From positions 1-64,000 of the forward strand of contig JBDTNL010000011.1 in assembly GCA_039933785.1 (NCBI GenBank): 64,000 nucleotides of DNA, in the 5' to 3' direction. Made by a program: the position numbers and the translations under genes. The notes beneath the pieces are model-generated. The model did no database searches. It was not told where the DNA came from and saw only the letters and a program-made list of their open reading frames with translations. Positions 46,812 to 55,871 of the stretch are shown piece after piece. This stretch comes from JBDTNL01 sp039933785 (lineage in GTDB: Bacteria > Acidobacteriota > Thermoanaerobaculia > Multivoradales > JAGPDF01). How positions within the stretch are numbered: position 1 is the first letter of the stretch; each line of letters opens with the position of its first letter.

Positions 46812-48623
46812 CTAAGGCTGCCTGGGGGAAGGAGTGTGCAATGTGCGACTGAGGCTGGTCTTCTCACCGAGCAGGCGGGTCAGGCGCTCGGCATCGCCGA
46901 GTCGCTGCGCTTCGTGGATCTCCCGCCCCAGGTCGCGCAACCGCTGTTGCTGCCAACGCCGCTCGAGCTGGCGCAACGACTCCCTGAGCTCCCCAGGCTT
47001 CGGGGAAACGTCGTTTTCTAACAGAAGTTGGGCCATCCGGTCAATGACCGCCCCATCGGCGGCCAGTTCCGCGAGCACCTCCCGGGGTCCCGGCGGAGTG
47101 TCCGACTTCCTACTGTATAGACGCGAAAACACCTCGAAAATATTCCGTGCCGTCAGGTCAAAAAAGGCTTCCGGCGCCGGAAGTTCCTCGACTGCGACCC
47201 TTTCGGCGCCACTACCGACGCCAGCCAGGAGCATCTGCAAGGTCCGTTCCTCGAGCGATCGGACCAATTTCCGGGTTTCAGCCGCCGGAAACCGGCTCGG
47301 GCCCGTCGAACCACCCGCCACGGCGGCCAAGGTGTCTCGATCGACCCCCAGGCGCTTCCACAGAAGCTCGACCGGCACCGCCAGACGGTCGGCTGCGACT
47401 CGCCCGTAGCCGTAGCGCAGGATGCTGTCCCGGATGGGCTTCAGGAGCTCGGCAACCGCCGTGGCGGCTTTGGCGCGCAACCGCGGATTCCGGTGTGTAT
47501 CCGGCGGAATCAGGCGATCCAGCTCGAGACTGACCAAATCCGGTGACTCCGTCACCGCTTTCAACACCGCCTCAGGGCCCTTTTCCAGTCGGAGCGAGTC
47601 CGGATCGTGGCCAGCGCCAAAAATCGCCCGCCGAACCCCCAGACCCTCGGCGAGCAGAAGACCCAAAGCCCGGCGGCTGGCGTTCTCGCCCGCCTCGTCG
47701 CCGTCGTAGCCCACCACGATCTCATCGGCGTAGCGCGCCAGCAGGCGCGTCTGCTCAGGGGTGAGCGCCGTCCCCATGCTCGCGACCGTTCCCTCGACCC
47801 CGGAGGCGACCGAGGCGATGACGTCGAAATAACCCTCGACGAGCAGTGCCCGCCCCGCTTCGCGGATCGCTTTCTTGGCGGAATCCAGGCCGTAGAGCAG
47901 GAAACCCTTGTGAAAACGCTCGGTTTCGGACGTATTGACGTACTTCGCCTTGTCGTCGCCGAGCGCGCGACCACCGAAGCCGACCAGACGGCCCGAGGCG
48001 TTGCGGATCGGGAACATCAGCCGATGGCGAAATCGATCGTAGTGCTCGCCGCCGGGCTTGTCCGATTTCGCCACCAAGCCCGCGGCTTCGAGATCCGCCA
48101 CCGCCACTTTGGCTCGGAGCGCTTCCAGGAGCCCGCGCCATCCATCGGGGGCGTAGCCCAGTCCAAAGCGTTCGATGAGGTCGGCGGGAATCTTGCGCTT
48201 CTCGAGATAGCCAAGGGCAAAGGTGCTGCCACGCAGTTGGGCGGCGAAGAACTTGGCCGCCTCGCCAAGCACGGCCTCGAGATCCCGCTCCGGCGTCTCG
48301 CCCCGCCGGCGCGGAGCGGTGGGCAGCGCGATTCCGTACCGCCCGGCGAGCGACTCGATCGCCGCGGGGAAGTCGTCGCCCGAGAGCAGCATGTGCAGCT
48401 TGATCGCGTCACCACCGGCGCCGCAACCGAAGCAGTAGAAGAGACCCTGATTCTCGTCGACCGAAAACGACGGCGATTTCTCCTTGTGCAGCGGACAAAG
48501 TCCGGTGTAGCGCTGTCCCGAGCGGCGCAGCTTGGTGTGTTCGGAGGCGATCGACAGGATGTCGACCGCATCGCGAACCGCCTGCACGAGCTGCGGAGTG
48601 ATCTGAACGTTCGAGAGCGCCAT
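46812..48623 (-). CDS. dnaG: DNA primase DnaG
   Basis: A 603-residue primase. The zinc finger is intact (CPLHKEKSPSFSVDENQGLFYCFGCGAGGD). The RNA-polymerase core includes RHRLMFPIRNASGRLVGFGGRALG, and the Toprim domain holds LVEGYFDVIA and VGYDGDEAGENASRRAL, with the metal-binding acidic residues. The C-terminal helicase-binding helical domain is at about 430-600. It makes RNA primers for lagging-strand synthesis. It lies 45 bp before rpoD in the macromolecular-synthesis operon, 56 bp after mutS2. Confidence 0.97.
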   Translation of the reverse strand: MALSNVQITPQLVQAVRDAVDILSIASEHTKLRRSGQRYTGLCPLHKEKSPSFSVDENQGLFYCFGCGAGGDAIKLHMLLSGDDFPAAIESLAGRYGIALPTAPRRRGETPERDLEAVLGEAAKFFAAQLRGSTFALGYLEKRKIPADLIERFGLGYAPDGWRGLLEALRAKVAVADLEAAGLVAKSDKPGGEHYDRFRHRLMFPIRNASGRLVGFGGRALGDDKAKYVNTSETERFHKGFLLYGLDSAKKAIREAGRALLVEGYFDVIASVASGVEGTVASMGTALTPEQTRLLARYADEIVVGYDGDEAGENASRRALGLLLAEGLGVRRAIFGAGHDPDSLRLEKGPEAVLKAVTESPDLVSLELDRLIPPDTHRNPRLRAKAATAVAELLKPIRDSILRYGYGRVAADRLAVPVELLWKRLGVDRDTLAAVAGGSTGPSRFPAAETRKLVRSLEERTLQMLLAGVGSGAERVAVEELPAPEAFFDLTARNIFEVFSRLYSRKSDTPPGPREVLAELAADGAVIDRMAQLLLENDVSPKPGELRESLRQLERRWQQQRLRDLGREIHEAQRLGDAERLTRLLGEKTSLSRTLHTPSPRQP

Positions 48624-48679
48624 GCGCCTTCCTACGATACCGCCGACAGCATGAGGCTCGAGGGTCCGGACGACGCGGC

Positions 48680-51085
48680 TCAGTCGCCGCGCAAGGTGAC
48701 CACGGTCGCGCCGTTGCCGCCTTCGTTCTCGGCGCCGGGGCGCAGGTCGATCACGCCGCGGTGGCGGCGCAGGTGCTGCCGCACGGCTTCGCGCAGCCGG
48801 CCCGAGCCGTGGCCGTGGATGACCCGCACTTCGCGATGCTCGGCGAGAACGGCGCGATCGAGATAGGCCTCGAGAGCCTCGAGTGCGGCCTCGACCCGAG
48901 CCCCGATGAGATTGATCTCGGAGGGCGCACTCGCGGCCTCCGCAAGATCGTTCGCACCGCGCGAGGGCTCGGCGCGCGCCTTCGTCCGCACTTTCGCTTC
49001 GGGCGCGCTGGCGGTAAGGAGCTCGCCCTCGGCCACCACCAGGCGCTTGCCTTGCACCCGAATCTCGGCGCGGCCGCCTTCGAGTTTCTCGAGCACGCCG
49101 CGCCAGCCCATCGAGCGGTGGCGGACCTCAGCGCCGACGACGAGCGGGCCGTCGGTTGCTTCCGCTTCCACCTCGACGCGCGGAGCGTCAGCGAAGAGGC
49201 GAGCCGTCGCCTCGCCGGCGAGATTGCGCCTGCGGCCGTCACCGAGGGCCGCCTGCATCCGTTCGACCTCGCCGCGCAGGCGCTGCTGGGTTTCGCGGCG
49301 AAAGCGCTCGAGCTCTGCCTTGAGGCGCGATGCGGTGGTGCTGCGCTCAGCTTCGAGCGCGGCGCGCTCGCGCTCCAGGCGGCCGCGAACCTTTGCCAGA
49401 TCGCCGGTCTCGGTTTCCAGCTGCAGTCGAGCCTCGGTCATTTCTTCGCGGGCCCGCTCGACCTCCGCCAGAAGGCCCCGCAGATCACGATGTTCCGGGC
49501 CCAGCAGAGCCTCGGCGCGATCCAGCCAAGCGCCGGGCAGGCCGAGACGCCGGGCGAGCGCCAGTGCCTCGCTGCCACCCGGTGGGCCCTTCACCAGGTG
49601 AAACGTCGGTCGTCCCGTCGCCGGCGCGAACTCCATCGCCGCGCACGCCGCACCGCCGAGATCGAGCGCCGCCGCGGCGACGCGGGTGAGGTGGGTCGTG
49701 ATCACGCCGAGACACTGCGTCGCGAGTAGCCCTTCGAGCAGCGCCGTCGAAAGCGCCGCACCTTCTTCCGGGTCGGTGCCCGAGCCGAGCTCGTCGAGCA
49801 GCACCAGGGTGCGCGGGGATGCGACATCCCAAGCCTCGCGCAGCCGCAGGAGCCGACCGCTGAATGTCGAGCGGTCGGTGAGCATGTCCTGTTCGTCGCC
49901 GACGGTTGCGACGACGTGCGCGAGCCGCGGCAACCGCGTGCCGGCATCGACCGGCAGCGGCAATGCGCACTGGTGCGCAAGAGCCAGCAGCCCCACCGTC
50001 TTGAGCGCCACGGTCTTGCCACCGGCGTTGGGGCCGGTCACCACGAGCACACGCGAATCGCCGCCGAGCTCGACATCGAGCGCCACCACGTCGCCGGTGT
50101 GGCCGGCCTGCCCGAGCACCTGCGTGCGCAGCGCCGCCAGACGCGGATCGAGCAGCGGATGACGCGCACCGATCAAGCGAAGCTCACCCGGGTTCGCGAT
50201 CTCGGCGAGCCGACCACCACTCTTCTCGGCGAATCGGCACTTCGCCTGCAGCAGATCGAGCGTGCCAAGGAAATCACCGTGCTGGCCGATCGCTTCGAGC
50301 TCCTCGCGCACGGCCTCGAGCAACTCGGCGAGGATGCGCCGGCGCTCGGCTTCCTCGTCCTCCATCGCCTGCTGCAGTTGGTTGTTGGGCTCGACCGCGT
50401 CGAGCGGCTCGAAGTAGTAGCTCTTGCCGGTCGCGGAGCGGCCATGCACCAAGCCGCGCGCCTGGCCGCGCGCTCCGGACTGGAGCATCAGCACCAGCCG
50501 GTTGTTGCGCAGCGGAATCGTGTCTTCGCTCAACAAGTCGCGCATCTCCCCGAGCGAGGACTGGAGCTGTTTGTAGAGCCGATCGCGCACTCCGCGAATC
50601 GCCTTGCGCAACGCGACCAGCGTCGGGGTCGCGTCCTCGCGCACCTCGCCGCGGCGATCGAGCGTGCGCTCGATGCGCGCTTCGAGATGACGAAGCGGTG
50701 GCACGCCGCCCGCACGCGACGCCAACAGCGGCAATGGAGGATCGGCGCTCGCGATGCGCTCGCTGGCCTCGTGGGTCGCGCGGAGCAGGGCCGCCAATCG
50801 CACCAGATCTCCCCCGGTGACCGGCGGGCGGCCGGTGTCCAGTCGATCGAGCAGCGCCTGCAGTGAATCCTCGCTGCTTTGAACCGCCGCACCATCCAGC
50901 ATGAGCCGCTGCATCTCGAGAAACCGACCGCGCTCCTGGTCGAGGGTGGCCGCCTCCAGAATGGGCGAGAGTGCGAGGAGGCGCTGGCGTCCGAGATCGG
51001 TCGCGGCTAAGCCGCCCAGCAAGGCCAGCACGCTGGGCACCTCGAGAGCCTTCAGGGTGGCGTCAGACGCCGGAGGTTCGATCAT
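48680..51085 (-). CDS. mutS2: MutS2 family DNA mismatch/ribosome-rescue ATPase with Smr domain
   Basis: 801 residues from ATG 51085; a TTG at 51124 is further upstream but overlaps the terminator. Walker A is VTGPNAGGKTVALKT, the signature LVLLDELGSGTDPEEG, then the long coiled-coil clamp, and a C-terminal Smr endonuclease domain (GARVEAALEALEAYLDRAVLAEHREVRVIHGHGSGRLREAVRQHLRRH). MutS2 homologues suppress homologous recombination and, in Bacillus, split collided ribosomes. It is inserted between rpsU and dnaG, so is expressed with the core operon. Confidence 0.95.
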   Translation of the reverse strand: MIEPPASDATLKALEVPSVLALLGGLAATDLGRQRLLALSPILEAATLDQERGRFLEMQRLMLDGAAVQSSEDSLQALLDRLDTGRPPVTGGDLVRLAALLRATHEASERIASADPPLPLLASRAGGVPPLRHLEARIERTLDRRGEVREDATPTLVALRKAIRGVRDRLYKQLQSSLGEMRDLLSEDTIPLRNNRLVLMLQSGARGQARGLVHGRSATGKSYYFEPLDAVEPNNQLQQAMEDEEAERRRILAELLEAVREELEAIGQHGDFLGTLDLLQAKCRFAEKSGGRLAEIANPGELRLIGARHPLLDPRLAALRTQVLGQAGHTGDVVALDVELGGDSRVLVVTGPNAGGKTVALKTVGLLALAHQCALPLPVDAGTRLPRLAHVVATVGDEQDMLTDRSTFSGRLLRLREAWDVASPRTLVLLDELGSGTDPEEGAALSTALLEGLLATQCLGVITTHLTRVAAAALDLGGAACAAMEFAPATGRPTFHLVKGPPGGSEALALARRLGLPGAWLDRAEALLGPEHRDLRGLLAEVERAREEMTEARLQLETETGDLAKVRGRLERERAALEAERSTTASRLKAELERFRRETQQRLRGEVERMQAALGDGRRRNLAGEATARLFADAPRVEVEAEATDGPLVVGAEVRHRSMGWRGVLEKLEGGRAEIRVQGKRLVVAEGELLTASAPEAKVRTKARAEPSRGANDLAEAASAPSEINLIGARVEAALEALEAYLDRAVLAEHREVRVIHGHGSGRLREAVRQHLRRHRGVIDLRPGAENEGGNGATVVTLRGD

Positions 51086-51120
51086 TCTCGACAACGGATT
51101 GAAATCGAAGATGTTCCACG

Positions 51121-51155
51121 ACAAGAAAAAGAGCGGGCCCCGGAAGGACCCGCCC
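51121..51155 (-). terminator. Attenuator between rpsU and mutS2
   Basis: Minus-strand hairpin with GCGGG paired to CCCGC, a C/A mismatch and two more pairs, followed by TCTTTTTCTTG. It sits in the 96 bp between the rpsU stop and the mutS2 ATG. In E. coli an internal terminator likewise lies between rpsU and dnaG and sets rpsU above the downstream genes. Confidence 0.75.
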
Positions 51156-51181
51156 TTGGAAAACTCGACGCTGGTGAAGTG

Positions 51182-51391
51182 CTATTGCAAACCCGAGCGG
51201 CGCTCCTCCATCATCTTGCGCAACGACTTCTTACGCGCCTGGATGGCCTTGCGCTTGCGCTTGACCGAGGGCTTCTCGTAGTGCTGGCGCTTCTTGAGTT
51301 CCGTCAAGATACCCGCCTTCTCGCATTTACGCTTGAAACGGCGCAATGCGTTCTCGAAGCTCTCTTCCTCGCGCACGTGAATCACCGGCAT
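51182..51391 (-). CDS. rpsU: 30S ribosomal protein S21
   Basis: A 69-residue basic protein, MPVIHVREEESFENALRRF then a long Lys/Arg-rich helix (KKRQHYEKPSVKRKRKAIQ). It is typical S21 in length and sequence. First gene of the macromolecular-synthesis operon, preceded by a recognisable promoter; an attenuator follows. Confidence 0.97.
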   Translation of the reverse strand: MPVIHVREEESFENALRRFKRKCEKAGILTELKKRQHYEKPSVKRKRKAIQARKKSLRKMMEERRSGLQ

Positions 51392-51450
51392 GCAGCTATC
51401 ACCTCTTTTCCCTGCGCAGTCGCCTAATTACGCGTCTGCGGCAACTGGTG

Positions 51451-51479
51451 ATTCTCGCCCGGCGGCGGTCGGGAGTCAA
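51451..51479 (-). promoter_or_regulatory. Candidate sigma70 promoter of rpsU-mutS2-dnaG-rpoD
   Basis: On the minus strand TTGACT (51479-51474) and GAGAAT (51456-51451) are 17 bp apart, about 60 bp before the rpsU ATG. The -35 is one base off consensus; the -10 matches four of six. Confidence 0.55.
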
Positions 51480-51576
51480 CCCAGAGCCCGCAAGCGCCAA
51501 TTGGCGTTATTGCTCCGGCACCTGCGGTGCGCTGCTAAACCTCATTTCTTCATAGACTTGCCACGCGCGCGCCGCC

Positions 51577-51605
51577 TTGACAGCGCACGCCAGGAAGCCA
51601 ATAAT
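51577..51605 (+). promoter_or_regulatory. Strong sigma70 promoter for the GAF-like coiled-coil gene
   Basis: TTGACA (51577-51582, perfect) and AATAAT (51600-51605, five of six) are 17 bp apart, about 50 bp before the ATG at 51660. The 268 bp gap from rpsU therefore holds two divergent promoters and nothing else I can recognise. Confidence 0.75.
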
Positions 51606-51659
51606 TGCGAGTTCACGATACGCGCAATCCACAGAGCGCAGGCCGCTTAAGGAGCGAGG

Positions 51660-53603
51660 ATGGCACGCCCGGAGCATGTCCAACAGCTTGATCGGCAGGT
51701 GGCGGCGGCGGTGGAGCGTGCCGTCCGCGGCATGCGCGAACAGTTCGGCGGGCGCTTGCGCCAGGCGAGCGACGAGCTTCTGAAGCTCCTCCAAGAATCG
51801 ACTCCCGATGTGCCGCAGAGCTTCATCCACGAGGACGATCTTTCGCCGATCGTCGCCACGGCGCGCGCCGAAGGCCGTGCTGACGGCGTGCGCGAGATGC
51901 ACTCCGGATTTTCGCGTATCGATCGCGCGCAGACGCAGTCCGAGGCCCTCGAGGCTCTACTGCAAGCGGCCACGCTGTTCGCGTCGCGCGCGGCGCTGTT
52001 CTTGACTCGTCCCGAAGGCGCTCACGGCTGGGCTGGCTTTGGTTTCGGTGAATCGGCGGCGACGCTTTCGACGGTGGAGATCTCGTACGCGGATGCCGCG
52101 TGGGCGCGGTTGGCCGAAGGGCGCGGCAGCGTCGAGCTCGACGCCGCGGATTGCGCGCGGCTTTGCGGTCGGCTCGAGGCCTCGGCGCCTCGGGACGGCG
52201 TCTTGATTCCGCTGGTTCTGCGCGATCAGGTTGCGGCGGCGCTCTATGCCGACCGGTTGACGGAAGCATCGCGACTGGACATCGAAGCCCTTCAGGCGCT
52301 CACCCAGAGCACGGCATTGGCTATCGAAACCCTGCCCTTCAGAAACCGCGCATCCACGCCGACGCTTCGGCTGGCCGAAGCCTCGGCGCCGGCGCTCGGT
52401 CTGTGGCGACCCGACCTCACGCCGCCGGAAGACATGGCCGCGCAGTCGACTCCCTGGGCGGCTCCGGTGGAAGAGAATGCGCCTGCCGAAGGCATCGAGG
52501 AGGCCGCCGAAGACCTCCACGCCGAGCCCGATGCGTTGTCGGCGGCAGCCGGCTTCTCGTTCTCCGAGCCGGCGAAGCCGATCCAACCGGAGTCGGCCCT
52601 GTCGTGGTCGGCGTTCACTCCCGAACCGCTGCCCGAGGTCGCCGAAGTGGCGGAACCGGCCTTCCTTTCCACGGCCCCGCTGCCGGTCGAGACGGAGTCG
52701 GATCTCTTCGAACCCGCCGATCCTGTGGAGCTCGCGGCGGCGACCTTTGCCCAGCCCACCCAGCCCGCTGAGGCCGTCGCCGATGAGGTTTGGGTTCTCG
52801 AGGCCGATGGCGCGCCCGCCGAACCGGAAGCCATGGAGCTGGTCGGCGGCTTCGACTTGCCTACCCCCGCGGCGCCCGCTCCGGAGGCCATCGCCTGGAT
52901 CCCAGAACCTGAGCCCGAGTTGCTCGAACCGTTGCCGGCCGCGGCGCCAGCGAACACCCAAATGTTCACCCTCGAGCCGAGTGCCGCCGCCGTCCCGCCG
53001 ACAAGCGTTTTTTCAGCGCCCCCGGAGACGACCGCGGCGATCGACCTGTCGGATGACCAGACGTTACTCCTCGAGCGCCGCTCGCGCACCCAAGAGCCGG
53101 CACTCTCCGGACCTTCGACCCAGGAAATGCAACTTCCCGGTGTTAGTCCGGAGGTCGCTGGGGACGACGACACCCACCCTGGAATGCATCGCGGCAGCGG
53201 CAAGATCGACGCCCCCGCTCGTGGGCCGGAGCGAGCCACCACTTGGCAGCCCGGAGTCACCTCCGAGGTGCGGCCGCCGGCCGATCTCGCAGGCCCGGGT
53301 TGGGCTTTCGCCACGACTCGCGTCGCCGCGGCGGTGGCCGCGCCCGGCGAGGAGAGCCTGCACGAGGAGGCCCGCCGGCTGGCCCGCTTGTTGGTCAGCG
53401 AGATCAAGCTCTACAACGAGGAACAGGTCGAGGAAGGCCGGCGCTCGCGAGACATCTACGAGCGTTTGAAGGAAGACATCGACCGCTCGCGCCAGATGTA
53501 CGAGGAGCGCGTCGACGAACGCGTGCGCAACAAGACCGACTACTTCTATCAGGAGTTGGTGCGCATCTTGGCGGCGGGTGATGCCAAGACGCTCGGCATC
53601 TAA
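51660..53603 (+). CDS. GAF-like protein with long acidic linker and C-terminal helical domain
   Basis: 647 residues, no signal peptide. Parts: a coiled-coil start (1-50, ERAVRGMREQFGGRLRQASDELLKLL); a GAF-like domain at about 85-225 (AASFR-type strands, FLTRPEGAHGWAGFGF, VLIPLVLRDQVAAALYADRL, LDIEALQALTQSTALAIETL); a ~300-residue low-complexity linker dominated by Pro, Ala and Glu; and a conserved-looking helical end (about 565-640, EEARRLARLLVSEIKLYNEEQVEEGRRSRDIYERLKEDI). Ligand and partners are unknown. It may be a cytoplasmic scaffold or regulator. Driven by a strong promoter. Confidence 0.75.
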   Translation: MARPEHVQQLDRQVAAAVERAVRGMREQFGGRLRQASDELLKLLQESTPDVPQSFIHEDDLSPIVATARAEGRADGVREMHSGFSRIDRAQTQSEALEALLQAATLFASRAALFLTRPEGAHGWAGFGFGESAATLSTVEISYADAAWARLAEGRGSVELDAADCARLCGRLEASAPRDGVLIPLVLRDQVAAALYADRLTEASRLDIEALQALTQSTALAIETLPFRNRASTPTLRLAEASAPALGLWRPDLTPPEDMAAQSTPWAAPVEENAPAEGIEEAAEDLHAEPDALSAAAGFSFSEPAKPIQPESALSWSAFTPEPLPEVAEVAEPAFLSTAPLPVETESDLFEPADPVELAAATFAQPTQPAEAVADEVWVLEADGAPAEPEAMELVGGFDLPTPAAPAPEAIAWIPEPEPELLEPLPAAAPANTQMFTLEPSAAAVPPTSVFSAPPETTAAIDLSDDQTLLLERRSRTQEPALSGPSTQEMQLPGVSPEVAGDDDTHPGMHRGSGKIDAPARGPERATTWQPGVTSEVRPPADLAGPGWAFATTRVAAAVAAPGEESLHEEARRLARLLVSEIKLYNEEQVEEGRRSRDIYERLKEDIDRSRQMYEERVDERVRNKTDYFYQELVRILAAGDAKTLGI

Positions 53604-53639
53604 ACCAAGCACGGTCTCGGGGTCTTCGAGGGCAGTCCA

Positions 53640-55871
53640 TTGCAATTGCGTCGCCTGAGTCTCAGCACTCTCTTCGCGGGTTCGTTGCTGCTCCAGCCGG
53701 GGACGAGCTCGACGGCTCAACCTACGCCAGCCGTTCCCGCCGGGCCGATGACTCTCGTCCTCGCGGGGTTCGACGACGCGGCGAACGCGCTTCGTGGGCG
53801 CGACTGCCAGCGCGCTCTGGATCTTCTCCGACAGAAGGCCGACACTTCGTCTGCGGACTCCAGCGGTCAAGCCGCGGCGACGGCGCGGCTGCTCCGCGGC
53901 ATGTATGCCCATGCCTGCGACGATCCCGTCGCCGCTGAAGCGGCGCTTGCGCAAGCCGCGGCCCCGGGAGGCGCGCTCGAGGACTGGCGCCTGCTCTTGC
54001 TCTCCGACAGCGCCGCGGCTCTCGGCCACGTCCCCGGCGCGCAAGCCGCTCTCGCGCGACTCATCGAGGACTATCCGGACTCGCCATTGCGTCCCGATGC
54101 GGTAGCGCGCGCCGCGGCCCTGGCCGACAAGGCCGGCGACCGGGTGCGCGCTACCGAGCTGGTCGCCCTCGGCCGGCGGCAGGCGTTCGGCGCGGTCATC
54201 GAGACTCGCCTCGACCTCTTGGCTTTCGCCGCCGCGCGACGGTCGGGATCGCTCGTCGAACAGCGCGACGCAGCCAAGCGACTGCTCATTCAGTCGCCGC
54301 TCGAAGCCGCGGACGTCAAGGCGGCCGAAGTCTTCCGCAGCGCGAGCGGCAATCTCGACTGGGCAAGCTTCCTCAGCCTGGACGAGACCCTTGCCCGTAG
54401 CGCTCGCCTTCTCGAACTCGGCATCGCCGAGGGTGCGTCGGCCTCGCTCTCCGCGGTGCCGCTAGGCAAGCGCGATGTCCGCTGGTACACCTTGCAAGCG
54501 CGCGCGCTCACCACGTCCAGGCGCGGTCTCGAGGCCTTGAAGCTCCTGCAGTCATTGCCCGCGCCGGCGGACAAGCAGCAACTCGCCGCCCTCGAATGGG
54601 AACGCGCCGACGCGGCACGTGACGCGGCCATCGCGCGGCATGGCAAAGGCGCGCTGAGCGCCGCGGTCCGTGCCGCCTACGCCGACGAAGCGCGCCTTCA
54701 TCTCGAGCGCGTCGCTGATGCGGGTGGCGATCCTCGGTTGACGGCGCGGGCGCTCCGGCGGTTATTCACCGAGATCGGCGACAACGGCGCCTTCGAGCAG
54801 GCGCTGCGCGTCCTGAAACGGCTGAAGCAGATCGACCCTGCCGACGACGTCGGCACGCGCTTCCTGTTTGGTGCCGGCTGGGAAGAGTACCGGCGAGGCA
54901 ATTTCACCGGCGCGATCGGCAATTGGAGCGAGCTCATCGCGCTTTATCCGCAGAGCAAGTCGGCGCGCGGGGCGCGCTACTGGACCGGTCGTTCGTTCGC
55001 CGGGCTCGGCCAAACCACGCGCGCCAACGAGATCTACCGCGACATCGCATCCTCGGACACCACCGATTTCTATCGCCGTCACGCACTTGCCCGCCTAGGC
55101 AGCGCACCGGTGCCGAGCGAGGAGCCGGCATCGCCGCGCGAGATCTGGCCGGACGACCCGCGCCTCGAGCGCGCGCGCGCCTTGACCGACCTCGGTCTCG
55201 ACAACCTCGGACTGACCGAGCTCGACGCGGTCGCCGCGCGCATGGGCCGGACCCTCGACCCACGAGCCTCGGCGGCGCTTCGCGCCCTGATCCTGTCGCG
55301 CCAGGGAGCGCGGCGTGAAAGCCTGCCGATTCTGCGTACCGCGTTTCCCGAGCTGACGACCGCCCGTCAGGCGGCCCTGCCCGACGAGGCCCTGAGGCTC
55401 TACTACCCGGTCGACTACGCCGAGTCCGTGCGCGCGTCCGCGCAGTCGGAGGGGCTGCCTGCCGGGCTGGTCTTCGCGATCATCCATCAAGAGAGCGGCT
55501 TCGACGCTGGCGCGATCAGCCACGCGGGAGCCCGCGGCCTGATGCAGCTCATGAATCCGACCGGCCGCGAGCTCGCCGGCCGCCTCGGATTACCGTACGC
55601 CAGCAGCAAGCTCGTCGATCCAGCGTTCAGCGTCCGCCTCGGTACCGCGTACTTCAGGCAGCTGCTCAATATGTTCGACGGCAAGCTCGAGCTCGCCCTG
55701 GCGAGCTACAACAGCGGTCCGGGAAGAATTCAGCGCCTCTGGCGGGCCGGCCAAGGCGACCTCGACAGCTTCGTCGAGAACCTGCGGCCCGAAGAGACCA
55801 AGAACTACGTCAAGCGCATCCTGGTCATCAGCGACAGCTACCGGCAGCTCTATCCGCCGCCGGCCGGATGA
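53640..55871 (+). CDS. Slt-type soluble lytic transglycosylase
   Basis: A 743-residue periplasmic enzyme starting at TTG 53640. Signal peptide 1-26. A long alpha-helical superhelix (about 40-580) of TPR-like pairs precedes the SLT catalytic domain (about 605-735): AIIHQESGFDAGAISHAGARGLMQLM, catalytic Glu E618, and ALASYNSGPGRIQRL. It cleaves peptidoglycan to anhydromuropeptides, as Slt70 does. Its stop overlaps the next gene's ATG by 4 bp (ATGA), so the sulfatase-fold lipoprotein is coupled to it. Confidence 0.93.
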   Translation: MQLRRLSLSTLFAGSLLLQPGTSSTAQPTPAVPAGPMTLVLAGFDDAANALRGRDCQRALDLLRQKADTSSADSSGQAAATARLLRGMYAHACDDPVAAEAALAQAAAPGGALEDWRLLLLSDSAAALGHVPGAQAALARLIEDYPDSPLRPDAVARAAALADKAGDRVRATELVALGRRQAFGAVIETRLDLLAFAAARRSGSLVEQRDAAKRLLIQSPLEAADVKAAEVFRSASGNLDWASFLSLDETLARSARLLELGIAEGASASLSAVPLGKRDVRWYTLQARALTTSRRGLEALKLLQSLPAPADKQQLAALEWERADAARDAAIARHGKGALSAAVRAAYADEARLHLERVADAGGDPRLTARALRRLFTEIGDNGAFEQALRVLKRLKQIDPADDVGTRFLFGAGWEEYRRGNFTGAIGNWSELIALYPQSKSARGARYWTGRSFAGLGQTTRANEIYRDIASSDTTDFYRRHALARLGSAPVPSEEPASPREIWPDDPRLERARALTDLGLDNLGLTELDAVAARMGRTLDPRASAALRALILSRQGARRESLPILRTAFPELTTARQAALPDEALRLYYPVDYAESVRASAQSEGLPAGLVFAIIHQESGFDAGAISHAGARGLMQLMNPTGRELAGRLGLPYASSKLVDPAFSVRLGTAYFRQLLNMFDGKLELALASYNSGPGRIQRLWRAGQGDLDSFVENLRPEETKNYVKRILVISDSYRQLYPPPAG

